Assembly (NCBI GenBank): GCA_015486655.1
Contig: WFRF01000185.1
Coordinates: 1-16,201 of the forward strand
DNA length: 16,201 nucleotides
From: Caldifarciminota bacterium
GTDB taxonomy: Bacteria > Hydrothermota > 32-111 > QNBC01
Reading direction: 5' to 3'
How positions within the stretch are numbered: position 1 is the first letter of the stretch; each line of letters starts with the position of its first letter. Shown here one piece after another: positions 6,294-13,563 of the stretch. The position numbers were made by a program, and so were the translations under genes. The notes beneath the pieces were generated by a model, which saw only the letters and a program-made list of their open reading frames with translations, was not told the DNA's origin and ran no database searches.

Positions 6294-7309
6294 ATTTCAA
6301 CAATCTTTTCGGAAATCAGAAACTAAAAAACGAGATTTTAAACCTGATCACTGAGGAAACGCTACCTCATGCAGTACTTTTGCTCGGAATGGACGGAATC
6401 GGAAAGTTTGGATTTGCACGGGCGGCAGCCGTTGAAATAACATCACTGCATTCGGAGAAGGACAAAGAATCCATTGACAGAGATGAAAACAATTTTGAAC
6501 TTCTGAATATCTATTACGTTATTCCCACCTCCGTAAAGGGTAAGGGTGATAACGGAGCTTTTACCCAAGACGATTATTTCAAATCACTGTTCTCGCTTAA
6601 AGAAGAGAAAAATCCTTCGAGCGGAAAGATTCCCCTGGGATATATCCAGTATATTATATCACAATTAAAATACAGGTCTTTTCATAATACCGATAGAATT
6701 GTTATTATAAGAGATGCGCATTTAATGACACGGGAGGCACAAAATGCCCTGCTAAAGATACTCGAAGAGCCCCCTGACAGAGTATTTTTCATATTAACTT
6801 CTTCAAATGAAGACAAACTGCTGCAAACGATTATATCCCGTTGCAGCAGATATTTGATGAGTAATCTTACCGAAAATGAGATGAAAGAATTTGTTTCGAA
6901 AAATGCAATTACATTGAAGGACACTGAATTACTGTTGCTTTTGGCAAACGGAAGCCCGGGGAATTTAGTTAAATATGCGGATTTTAATATTGATGAAATA
7001 TCCGAGAATCTCGCTTTCGCATTCAGAAACAGGAAATTAACGAATATTATTGCCGATATTGATAAAAAAATAAAAAAGAATAAGGATAAAAAGCAACTCA
7101 TCCTTAATATTTACAATCAAATGCTCGTTTTACTTTTGTATTTTCAGTACATTGACAATAACAAAGTTTTTAACTATGATTTGAACCTGAAAAAGGATAA
7201 AATAGAGAGAGCTATTGACAGGATAATTGAAATGGAAAAAAACTCAACGTACAATCTATCATGGGAAACCGAATGGGGATTAATTTTTTATAATTTGATT
7301 GGAGGTTAA
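6290..7309 (+). CDS. holB: DNA polymerase III delta' subunit (clamp-loader ATPase family)
   Basis: Predicted delta' subunit of the clamp loader, 339 aa, which helps load the sliding clamp during replication. An AAA+ fold is shown by the Walker A-like GMDGIGK (33-39), RIVIIRDAHLMT (135-147), the highly typical AQNALLKILEEPP (150-162) and the SRC motif (183-185). The C-terminal helical collar (about 240-339) is weakly conserved, as usual. The ATG at 6290 is chosen because the family starts close to FNNLFGNQ and because ATGA overlaps the envC stop; an ATG 15 bases upstream only adds five residues from inside envC. The cysteine cluster of the usual zinc module, expected after the Walker A region, is absent. 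Its place (about 52-75) is a charged, cysteine-free segment. ricT follows at once, the same pairing as in Bacillus. Confidence 0.85.
   Translation: MNFNNLFGNQKLKNEILNLITEETLPHAVLLLGMDGIGKFGFARAAAVEITSLHSEKDKESIDRDENNFELLNIYYVIPTSVKGKGDNGAFTQDDYFKSLFSLKEEKNPSSGKIPLGYIQYIISQLKYRSFHNTDRIVIIRDAHLMTREAQNALLKILEEPPDRVFFILTSSNEDKLLQTIISRCSRYLMSNLTENEMKEFVSKNAITLKDTELLLLLANGSPGNLVKYADFNIDEISENLAFAFRNRKLTNIIADIDKKIKKNKDKKQLILNIYNQMLVLLLYFQYIDNNKVFNYDLNLKKDKIERAIDRIIEMEKNSTYNLSWETEWGLIFYNLIGG
7301..7305 (+). promoter_or_regulatory. SD site that fixes the ricT GTG start
   Basis: GGAGG within the last codons of holB, five bases before GTG at 7311. This makes GTG the start rather than the in-frame TTG at 7299, which lies upstream of the SD. 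Confidence 0.8.
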
Positions 7310-7310
7310 A

Positions 7311-8132
7311 GTGCTTGTAAAAATAAATTATCATATATATAATGAAAAATTTGTCACCGATAACGCAGGTCTCGAGGTGGGACATCATGTTGTCTTTAAG
7401 ATTGACAAATCCGTTGAAATAGGAAAAATAGAGAGTATCCATACAAACGCAAAAAATGACAATTATAAAAGTATCAAAATAATCCGCTTGGCTAATGATG
7501 CCGATCTTCAGCAAATGTACGAGAACAGAGCCAGAGAAAAAGACGGATTAAAAATATTCAAAGAGAAGATAAAGGAACATAAACTCCCGATGAAACCGGT
7601 GGATGCCGAGATTGAGTTCGACAGAAAACGTATTACATTCTTTTTTACGGCAGAAAACAGAATCGATTTTCGACAGCTTGTAAAAGATCTTGCTTCAATT
7701 TTTAAGATAAGGATAGAGCTCAGACAGATCGGCGTCAGGGATTATGCAAAACGATTGGGCGGAATCGGTCCGTGCGGAAGACCGTTTTGTTGCATATCCT
7801 TCCTACATAACTTCGCCCCCATAACTTTACAGGTTGCAAAGGAGCAGCAAGTTAACCTGAATCCGCAAAAATTATCAGGTGCTTGCGGCAGATTGATGTG
7901 CTGTCTTGCGTATGAATATGATTTTTATAAAGATGCCAACACCGTTTATCCTCAACTTGAAGAAACAATTAATACAAAAAACGGGAAAGCAACGGTTGTT
8001 TCAAAGGATATTTTTTCAAAAAAAATAACCATTAGAGATACAGAAGGAAATATATCCCAGATAGATTTGGATGAATATGTTAAACATAACAGAAAACGTT
8101 GGAATATTTTCCCAACAAGGAGAGCCGAATGA
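7311..8132 (+). CDS. ricT: PSP1/RicT-family regulatory iron-sulfur subunit
   Basis: PSP1-domain protein of 273 aa. The C-terminal domain (about 90-215) carries the family signature: DFRQLVKDLASIFKIRIELRQIGVRDYAKRLGG, split here as DFRQLVKDLA...RIELRQIGVRD, then GPCGRPFCC and GACGRLMCC. Each cysteine motif holds three cysteines. In Bacillus, RicT (YaaT) works with RicA and RicF as a complex carrying [4Fe-4S] clusters that affects RNA maturation by RNase Y and developmental phosphorelay. The cysteines seen here fit cluster binding, but neither partner gene is in the window, so the role here is open. The start is GTG at 7311, set by GGAGG. The gene overlaps metG as ATGA. Its position between holB and metG is conserved in many bacteria. 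Confidence 0.88.
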   Translation: MLVKINYHIYNEKFVTDNAGLEVGHHVVFKIDKSVEIGKIESIHTNAKNDNYKSIKIIRLANDADLQQMYENRAREKDGLKIFKEKIKEHKLPMKPVDAEIEFDRKRITFFFTAENRIDFRQLVKDLASIFKIRIELRQIGVRDYAKRLGGIGPCGRPFCCISFLHNFAPITLQVAKEQQVNLNPQKLSGACGRLMCCLAYEYDFYKDANTVYPQLEETINTKNGKATVVSKDIFSKKITIRDTEGNISQIDLDEYVKHNRKRWNIFPTRRAE

Positions 8133-10159
8133 AGAAAATTCTTGTAACAAGTGCATTGCCATATGCAAACGGTCCCTTACATATCGGACACATTGCCGGG
8201 GCTTATCTTCCGGCGGACATTTACACGCGTTACAATAAACAGAAAGGGAATAATGTAATACATATAGGCGGTACGGACGAGCACGGAATCGCCGTAACAA
8301 TAAAAGCGGAACAGGAAAATACGACACCAAAATCGATTGTTGATCGATATCACAAAGAAATTGCCGAGGATTTCAAGCGGCTAAAAATTGATTTTGATAA
8401 TTTTTCGCGCACATCAAAAGATATTCACAAAGAGATGTCACAGGATTTTTTCCTCAGGATATACAACAAAGGACTCATAGAAAAGAGAGAGGGAGAGCAG
8501 TTGTATTGCCCTCACTGTAAACGATTTTTAGCAGATAGATACGTTGAGGGAGAATGTCCCTATTGTCATTATGAAAACGCTCGGGGGGATCAATGTGAAG
8601 CTTGCGGGAAATGGCTTGAACCGACCATGCTAATCAACCCGAGGTGTAAAATCTGCGGCACCACTCCCGTTGTAAAGAAAACCTATCACTGGTACTTTCG
8701 TCTTGATAAGATGCAAGAGCAACTTGAGGGATGGTTAGATAAAAAGACAACATGGAAATCAAATGTCAAGAGTTTTACAAAGGGTTGGTTTAAGGAAGGA
8801 CTCAGAGCTCGGGCTATAACAAGGGATATAGAATGGGGTGTCCCCGTCCCTCTCGACGAGGCTGACGGGAAGGTATTGTATGTTTGGTTTGATGCCCCGA
8901 TAGGCTATATTTCTTCAACCAAAGAATGGGCACAAAAGCAGGGTAAACCTGATTTGTGGAAAGAATATTGGTATGATAAAGAAACTAAACTCGTTCACTT
9001 CATTGGTAAAGATAATATCGTATTCCATGCTATTGTATGGCCCGCAATGCTTATGGCATACAACGATGGAATTATTTTACCCTCTGAAATACCTGCAAAT
9101 GAATTTCTCAATATAGAAACAAAGAAAATCAGTACAAGCAGAAATTGGGCAATATGGGTACATGATTTTCTGGACGACTTCCCTGCCGATTATCTGAGAT
9201 ATTACCTCGCTGCAAATGCTCCCGAAAACAGCGACATGGACTTCACATGGAAGGATTTTCAGGCAAAGGTTAACGGAGAGCTTGCCGATATTTTGGGAAA
9301 TTTGGTCAACAGAACATATGTTTTCACAAAAAAATATTTCGGAGGTGTTATACCTGCTCCGGGAGATTTTGATGAGGATGATAAAAAAATCGTCAAAATT
9401 ATTGAAGACGCTCCGGCGGAAATCGGAAAACTTCTTGATGAATTTCATGTAAGACAGGCAACATTCCGCCTTATGAATCTTGCAAGGGAAGGTAACAGAT
9501 ATTTTGATTACAAAAAGCCTTGGAATCTTATCAAAAACGACAGAGAAAAATGCGGCACAACATTATACATACTCTCCAACCTGCTGAATACAATCGCAAC
9601 GCTATTTGCTCCCATACTCCCTGACGGTATGGAAACCGTTAAAAAGGCATTACACAACGACGATTTTACATGGGAAACAGCGAGTAAATTTATAATAAAA
9701 CCGGGAACCGCTTTTGACAATCCCGGTATACTGTATAAAAAAGTTGAAGATAAAACCATTGAAAAAGAGGAGGCAAAGCTCATGGACGATAATAAAAACA
9801 AAGTGGAAGAAAAGACGGAAAATAAGGATAAGCCCTCTTATGTTACAATAGATGACGTTTTGAAATTGGGACTCAAGGTGGCAGAAGTGCTTGAAGCGGA
9901 AAAAGTGGAAAAAACCGACAAACTATTAAAAATGAAAATTAAAATAGGCGATGAAGAAAGACAGATTATCGCCGGTATCGCAAAAGAATATACGCCGGAA
10001 GAAATGATAGGCAAAAAAATTGTTGTGGTTTCAAATATGAAACCGGCTAAAATAAGGGGAATCGAATCTAACGGAATGCTCCTTGCAGCCAGCAACGAGG
10101 ATCATCTCACTCTTCTGACAATAGACAGAGAAATAGAATCCGGCAGTTCAATAAAATGA
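8129..10159 (+). CDS. metG: Methionyl-tRNA synthetase with C-terminal tRNA-binding domain
   Basis: Class I aminoacyl-tRNA synthetase of 676 aa that charges tRNA(Met) with methionine in the cytosol. The Rossmann fold opens with PYANGPLHIGH (HIGH at 18-21). A zinc-knuckle insertion of four CxxC pairs follows (CPHC, CPYC, CEAC, CKIC; about 125-175), the two-zinc form. The KMSKS loop reads KKISTSRNW, a KISTS variant known in a subset of MetG. An alpha-helical anticodon-binding domain follows, then a Lys/Glu-rich linker and a C-terminal Trbp111-like OB-fold (about 570-676) with KVAEVLEAEKVEKTDKLL and GMLLAAS. The start at 8129 is chosen for AAGGAGA six bases upstream and the ATGA overlap with ricT; a longer frame from 8099 would lie inside ricT. 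The stop overlaps the tatD start. Confidence 0.96.
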   Translation: MKKILVTSALPYANGPLHIGHIAGAYLPADIYTRYNKQKGNNVIHIGGTDEHGIAVTIKAEQENTTPKSIVDRYHKEIAEDFKRLKIDFDNFSRTSKDIHKEMSQDFFLRIYNKGLIEKREGEQLYCPHCKRFLADRYVEGECPYCHYENARGDQCEACGKWLEPTMLINPRCKICGTTPVVKKTYHWYFRLDKMQEQLEGWLDKKTTWKSNVKSFTKGWFKEGLRARAITRDIEWGVPVPLDEADGKVLYVWFDAPIGYISSTKEWAQKQGKPDLWKEYWYDKETKLVHFIGKDNIVFHAIVWPAMLMAYNDGIILPSEIPANEFLNIETKKISTSRNWAIWVHDFLDDFPADYLRYYLAANAPENSDMDFTWKDFQAKVNGELADILGNLVNRTYVFTKKYFGGVIPAPGDFDEDDKKIVKIIEDAPAEIGKLLDEFHVRQATFRLMNLAREGNRYFDYKKPWNLIKNDREKCGTTLYILSNLLNTIATLFAPILPDGMETVKKALHNDDFTWETASKFIIKPGTAFDNPGILYKKVEDKTIEKEEAKLMDDNKNKVEEKTENKDKPSYVTIDDVLKLGLKVAEVLEAEKVEKTDKLLKMKIKIGDEERQIIAGIAKEYTPEEMIGKKIVVVSNMKPAKIRGIESNGMLLAASNEDHLTLLTIDREIESGSSIK

Positions 10160-10926
10160 TTATTGATTCACATTGTCATTTACAGATGGAGGATTATTCA
10201 AATGATCTTCCATCTGTTCTATCCAAAGCAAAAGAAAATGGCATTTGTTCCTTTATCGTTATAGGTTTTGATTTACAATCAAGTATTAAAGCCAAAGAAT
10301 TATCTCAAAAATACGATTTTATACACCCCGTTTACGGTATTCATCCGTACGATACAAAGGAATATGATATATCCGTATTTAGTGAGTTGGAAGATTTGAT
10401 AAGAGAATTTCCGCCCCTTGCAATCGGGGAAACCGGGTTGGATTATTATAGAGATATCTCTCCGAAGGATAAGCAGAAAAACTTCTTTAACAGGCACATC
10501 GAACTTGCATCCAGGTACAATTTACCCCTTGTAATTCATTTGAGAGATGCTTTTAACGATGCATATGATATTATGAAGGGGACAAATAGAAGAAATGATA
10601 TTCTTCACTGCTTTACGGGTCAGGAAAATGATATAAACAGATTCTCCGAATTCAATATGTACTTCGGTATTTCCGGAATTGTTACATTCAAAAACAATGA
10701 ACTATCAAAACTGGTTAATCTGATTCCCCAGGACAGAATTCTCATTGAAACGGACTCACCCTACCTCGCACCTGTCCCCAAAAGAGGAAAACGCAATGAG
10801 CCTGCCAATCTTTCCTTTATATTGGAAACAATCTCAAACCTTTTAGGCAAAGACAAAACACATCTTATAAACATGCTGCTGGAGAACACAAGAAACGCCT
10901 ACAGGTACAGTTTCAATGAATGTTAA
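10156..10926 (+). CDS. tatD: TatD-family metal-dependent deoxyribonuclease
   Basis: TatD-family hydrolase of 256 aa, a TIM-barrel nuclease acting on DNA ends. All expected metal ligands are present: His6 and His8 in DSHCH, Glu92 in GETGLDYY, His128 in LVIHLRDA, His151 in LHCFTG and Asp200 in ETDSPYL. Length is normal for the family, and SPYLAPVPKRGKRNEP (201-216) is typical. The start ATG overlaps the metG stop, with no separate SD, so translation is probably coupled. The gene overlaps ksgA by 11 bp. The metG-tatD-ksgA order matches metS-yabD-ksgA of Bacillus, but without the intervening genes such as rnmV. The exact physiological substrate cannot be read from sequence. Confidence 0.93.
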   Translation: MIIDSHCHLQMEDYSNDLPSVLSKAKENGICSFIVIGFDLQSSIKAKELSQKYDFIHPVYGIHPYDTKEYDISVFSELEDLIREFPPLAIGETGLDYYRDISPKDKQKNFFNRHIELASRYNLPLVIHLRDAFNDAYDIMKGTNRRNDILHCFTGQENDINRFSEFNMYFGISGIVTFKNNELSKLVNLIPQDRILIETDSPYLAPVPKRGKRNEPANLSFILETISNLLGKDKTHLINMLLENTRNAYRYSFNEC

Positions 10927-11686
10927 AAAGGAACTTGAGCAATTCGGTTTTTTTCCTTCAAAGAGATTGGGACAAAATTTTTTATTCGATGAGAATATTG
11001 CCAGAAATATTGTTAATGCTCTGGACACAAAATCAATAGTCGTTGAAATCGGTCCCGGGCTCGGTATACTGTCAAAATTTCTTCTGGAACGGTTTCACAA
11101 CATTTTTTTTATCGAAAAGGACGCTTTATTATACGGCTATTTAAAGGAACATTACCCGGAAGCGAAAATCGTTTTGGGCGATGCATTGAAATTTAATTTT
11201 GAACAATTTGATTCATTTTCCGTTATTTCCAACCTTCCCTATTCCATCAGCAGCGCAACCATCAGATTAATCATTGACCGTTATCCTCATATTGATACTT
11301 CCGTGCTTATGCTCCAGAAAGAGGTCGCAGAAAGATTAACGGCGCAAATGAAATCAAAAAATTACGGAATACTCACCGTACTTACAATGACATTTTATAC
11401 TGTGGAAAAACTGTTTAACGTTTCGAAGAATGTTTTTTATCCGAAACCGAAAGTGGATTCCACTGTTATAAGACTTAAAAGACTCGACAAACCTCTCGTG
11501 AATATCAAGGATAAAGAAAATTTTATTTTATTTATTAAAAAGATATTCGCCAACAGAAGAAAGAAAATTTCAAATAACCTAAAAATTCCTCCGGATACAA
11601 ATGAAAAACTCGGCTTAAGAGCCGAGGAATTAAGTATAAAAGAACTTATTGAACTGTTTTACGCGTTAAAATCTACCTCCGAATAA
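10916..11686 (+). CDS. rsmA: 16S rRNA (adenine1518-N6/adenine1519-N6)-dimethyltransferase
   Basis: KsgA/RsmA, 256 aa, which dimethylates two adjacent adenines in the 3' hairpin of 16S rRNA during small-subunit assembly, using S-adenosylmethionine. The N-terminal KRLGQNFLFD (17-25), the SAM motif EIGPGLG (44-50), the acidic loop IEKD (66-69), LGDAL (87-91), the catalytic NLPY (106-109) and FYPKPKVDSTVI (174-185) are all present, as is the C-terminal FANRRKKISNNL (211-222). The start at 10916 gives the expected short N-terminus and overlaps tatD by 11 bp. It ends the plus-strand run. Its last 21 bp overlap the end of the convergent PATAN gene, and its coding sequence also carries the terminator for that opposite strand. 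Confidence 0.96.
   Translation: MNVKKELEQFGFFPSKRLGQNFLFDENIARNIVNALDTKSIVVEIGPGLGILSKFLLERFHNIFFIEKDALLYGYLKEHYPEAKIVLGDALKFNFEQFDSFSVISNLPYSISSATIRLIIDRYPHIDTSVLMLQKEVAERLTAQMKSKNYGILTVLTMTFYTVEKLFNVSKNVFYPKPKVDSTVIRLKRLDKPLVNIKDKENFILFIKKIFANRRKKISNNLKIPPDTNEKLGLRAEELSIKELIELFYALKSTSE
11604..11626 (-). terminator. Rho-independent terminator of the minus-strand run, embedded in ksgA
   Basis: The perfect 7-bp stem CTCGGCT/AGCCGAG (11609-11615 and 11620-11626) has a 4-nt loop. On the minus strand it is followed directly by TTTTT (11604-11608). It sits 40 bp beyond the stop of the PATAN gene, inside ksgA codons. No T-run follows on the plus strand. Confidence 0.8.
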
Positions 11687-12379
11687 CCCGCCTTTCTTTT
11701 TCTTTTTCTTCGAGCTATATTTTAACCTCGCATCATTCTTTTTCTGTTCATCGTCTTTACCTGCATCCGTTTCATCGTTACTTTCACTTTCCGTCTCATT
11801 TTGGGATCCGGTTTCTCCCTCATCTTCGTCTTCTTTCTCTTCTCCCACAAAAACGAAACCGCCGGAGATAAGATTATATACTATTCCTGCCGTTTCAAAT
11901 TCGGATATCGCCAACTCCTTTGCAATATCTTTGAGCGTTTTTTTCCCGTCGATTATAGCCAGGACACTCCAATCACTATCGGTAAATGTAATTTCATTAT
12001 CCTCTGTGGGAGGATTCTCGTTTAATTTTAAAACAACATTCACGGATGGGATAACTTTCTCTATCTTTTTCCATTCATCAAGCTGTCTCGCTGCTTCTAA
12101 CATCAATTTTTGTATCGGTATGTTAAGCGTCTTTTCCGTAGCCCTCTTATGCGGATCAAAAAAGAATTTACCTTTATTCCATCTCAAGATTCTGTGTATT
12201 GCATCATCACCTTTATATTCATCCGCACTGACATCAACTACAACACCGTTTTCAAAAAAGATGATACCGGAATGTTCTTCGGAATCAATCTTCAGTGCGC
12301 CGTCTTTTTTCCCTATGTTTATCAGTTCAAGTATATCAGTAATATCAAAATCTTCCAAACTACCTTGTAAAGGTGACAC
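11666..12379 (-). CDS. PATAN/DUF4388-domain protein with acidic-then-lysine-rich tail
   Basis: A 237-aa protein whose first 110 residues or so match the DUF4388/PATAN pattern: LQGSLEDFDITDILELINIGKKDGAL, split as LQGSLEDF...ILELINIGKKDGALKI, then GIIFFENGVVVDV and DAIHRILRWNKGKFFFDP. PATAN domains are found in signalling proteins of social-motility and gene-regulation circuits; the function here is unknown. Residues 134-180 resemble a small winged-helix segment (DWSVLAIIDGKKTLKDIAKE). Residues 180-212 are low-complexity Asp/Glu/Ser, and 213-237 end in six consecutive lysines and GGLFGGRF. The start is taken as GTG at 12379 because GGGAGG lies four bases upstream; a longer frame from TTG at 12391 would start at or before the SD. 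It converges on ksgA with a 21-bp overlap. It has its own probable promoter but may also be reached by readthrough from the upstream barrel gene. Confidence 0.75.
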   Translation of the reverse strand: MSPLQGSLEDFDITDILELINIGKKDGALKIDSEEHSGIIFFENGVVVDVSADEYKGDDAIHRILRWNKGKFFFDPHKRATEKTLNIPIQKLMLEAARQLDEWKKIEKVIPSVNVVLKLNENPPTEDNEITFTDSDWSVLAIIDGKKTLKDIAKELAISEFETAGIVYNLISGGFVFVGEEKEDEDEGETGSQNETESESNDETDAGKDDEQKKNDARLKYSSKKKKKKGGLFGGRF

Positions 12380-12383
12380 ATGA

Positions 12384-12389
12384 CCTCCC
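12384..12389 (-). promoter_or_regulatory. SD site that fixes the GTG start of the PATAN gene
   Basis: GGGAGG on the minus strand, four bases before GTG (12377-12379). An ATG overlapping that GTG is in another frame and leads nowhere. Confidence 0.7.
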
Positions 12390-12405
12390 AATTTTAACTT
12401 TCTTT

Positions 12406-12433
12406 AATATAACCAATTTTCAAAATTTTGCAA
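12406..12433 (-). promoter_or_regulatory. Probable promoter of the PATAN gene
   Basis: On the minus strand, -35 TTGCAA (12428-12433), a 16-bp spacer and -10 TATATT (12406-12411). The leader would be about 20 nt and contain the GGGAGG site. It lies in the 62-bp gap after the barrel gene, where no terminator is visible. Confidence 0.5.
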
Positions 12434-12441
12434 GTAAATTT

Positions 12442-13428
12442 TTAATAATTCACTTCTATTCCAATTCTATGGGTACCACTGGTGGCTTTTTCTATTGTGT
12501 AACTGTAATCAAATCTGAACCTGCTTATAATCAATCCGATACCTACATTGGCAATACTGTTTTCTCCTCCCAAAAGATAAGACCCCCTTACATTCAACCG
12601 ATTCGAAAACAGATAATTGACATCTATATCCGTAACGGCTCTGTCCGGTATACTGTTAAAAAAGTTCTTAATGTTCTCCGTGACCGTATATGTCGTGTCA
12701 CTGTAAGGAATCACATAGTATTTTGAATAACCTCCGATGGTTACCCCAATTTTACTGTTGAAATTATTAAGATCAAATTCTCTGCCGAAAGCAAATTTTA
12801 CTCTCGTGGGCTGCGATACATTCTGAGATTCTCCGAAATTCATCGAAGGGCCGAAATTGTTAAACACAAGGGATATAATAACTCCCTTTAAAATAAACGG
12901 CTTAAACAAAACACCTGCATCGAATGAAAGAGCCATACCGGAATAGATATAAGAATACTGGCTGATAAATTTTGCTCCCACTCCGATTTTCAATTCATTA
13001 TATACTTCGTACCCGATTGCTGCTCCTGCGATAAAATCCGAAAAACTTGAAGTCGATGTCGGGATATCCTGTGGAATTATATCCCTGAGTTCAATGGCTC
13101 CTCCGTTATAGTACCCAATTCCCATCATCAGTCCCATTTTATCGAATAATTTTTTGGAAAAGAATATATCGTCTCTTCTTATATCAAACCCTAATTCTTC
13201 ATGGTTAAATACCATATTAATACCGTTGGTTCTTACAAGAATTGCAGGATTGTCCAAAAAAGACGTTACGGTTTTGCCAAAAACGGAATAGCCTGTAGGC
13301 AAAGAAGCCGATATAGGTGATGTGTTAATCTCAAGAACCGATAATCCCCTGTTGTTTACATTAAAATCTTCACCGGATAAAAGCGTCACGAAGAAGAATA
13401 TTAGCACTATAAAATATATTTTTTTCAT
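12442..13428 (-). CDS. PorV/PorQ-like outer-membrane beta-barrel protein
   Basis: A 328-aa protein with a clear signal peptide (1-19, MKKIYFIVLIFFFVTLLSG). The rest is predicted to be alternating beta-strands with many aromatic and glycine residues, ending in a terminal tyrosine (RIGIEVNY), as expected of an outer-membrane barrel. The N-terminal part (SVFGKTVTSFLDNPAILVRTNGINMVFNHEEL) recalls the 'few gaps, NPA' region of PorV/PorQ and UPF0164 (FadL-like) proteins. PorV shuttles T9SS cargo, but the match is too general to call this PorV. The start has GGAGG four bases upstream. It is the next gene after gyrA, separated by the DnaA-box spacer, and its promoter lies among those boxes. What it transports is not evident. 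Confidence 0.7.
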   Translation of the reverse strand: MKKIYFIVLIFFFVTLLSGEDFNVNNRGLSVLEINTSPISASLPTGYSVFGKTVTSFLDNPAILVRTNGINMVFNHEELGFDIRRDDIFFSKKLFDKMGLMMGIGYYNGGAIELRDIIPQDIPTSTSSFSDFIAGAAIGYEVYNELKIGVGAKFISQYSYIYSGMALSFDAGVLFKPFILKGVIISLVFNNFGPSMNFGESQNVSQPTRVKFAFGREFDLNNFNSKIGVTIGGYSKYYVIPYSDTTYTVTENIKNFFNSIPDRAVTDIDVNYLFSNRLNVRGSYLLGGENSIANVGIGLIISRFRFDYSYTIEKATSGTHRIGIEVNY

Positions 13429-13460
13429 TAAACCTCCAAAGTATCAAATACCGTCAGTTA

Positions 13461-13469
13461 TGTGGATAA
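13461..13469 (-). promoter_or_regulatory. DnaA box 3 (perfect, minus strand)
   Basis: TGTGGATAA on the plus strand, that is TTATCCACA on the minus strand. It sits just downstream of the predicted transcription start of the barrel gene, at about +5 to +13. Confidence 0.85.
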
Positions 13470-13480
13470 GTGATTCTTTT

Positions 13481-13508
13481 ATTATATGATAGATTTTGTA
13501 AGTTTCAA
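13481..13508 (-). promoter_or_regulatory. Promoter of the outer-membrane barrel gene
   Basis: On the minus strand, -35 TTGAAA (13503-13508), a 16-bp spacer and a perfect -10 TATAAT (13481-13486). The predicted leader is about 46 nt with GGAGG near its end. DnaA boxes lie on both sides. Confidence 0.75.
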
Positions 13509-13526
13509 TATTCCATAGCATAGCGG

Positions 13527-13535
13527 TTATCCACA
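13527..13535 (+). promoter_or_regulatory. DnaA box 1 (perfect, plus strand)
   Basis: TTATCCACA, identical to the high-affinity Escherichia coli R1 box. It is 20 bp, about two helical turns, from box 2, in the same orientation. Confidence 0.88.
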
Positions 13536-13546
13536 TTTTCCTTTAG

Positions 13547-13563
13547 TTATCCACATTTACACA
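13547..13563 (+). promoter_or_regulatory. DnaA box 2 (perfect) with an overlapping near-match
   Basis: TTATCCACA at 13547-13555. The sequence continues as ATTTACACA (13555-13563), which fits the relaxed TTWTNCACA box except at its first base. It abuts the gyrA stop codon. Confidence 0.8.

Noticed and set aside
6682..7101. 139-residue minus-strand frame within holB
   Set aside because: It is antisense to conserved holB motifs; its hydrophobic look comes from the complement of Lys- and Glu-rich codons.
7299..7310. Earlier TTG start for ricT
   Set aside because: It lies upstream of the GGAGG site, and the GTG at 7311 has proper SD spacing.
8099..8128. Earlier start for metG inside ricT
   Set aside because: It adds ten non-conserved residues, and the SD AAGGAGA points to the ATG at 8129.
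11931..12383. 150-residue plus-strand frame opposite the PATAN gene
   Set aside because: Serine- and phenylalanine-rich sequence typical of an antisense shadow; the minus-strand frame has the domain match and SD.
13510..13526. CATAGCATAGCGG near the DnaA boxes as a gyrA terminator or iteron array
   Set aside because: Only two short tandem copies of ATAGC, with no stem and no T-run.
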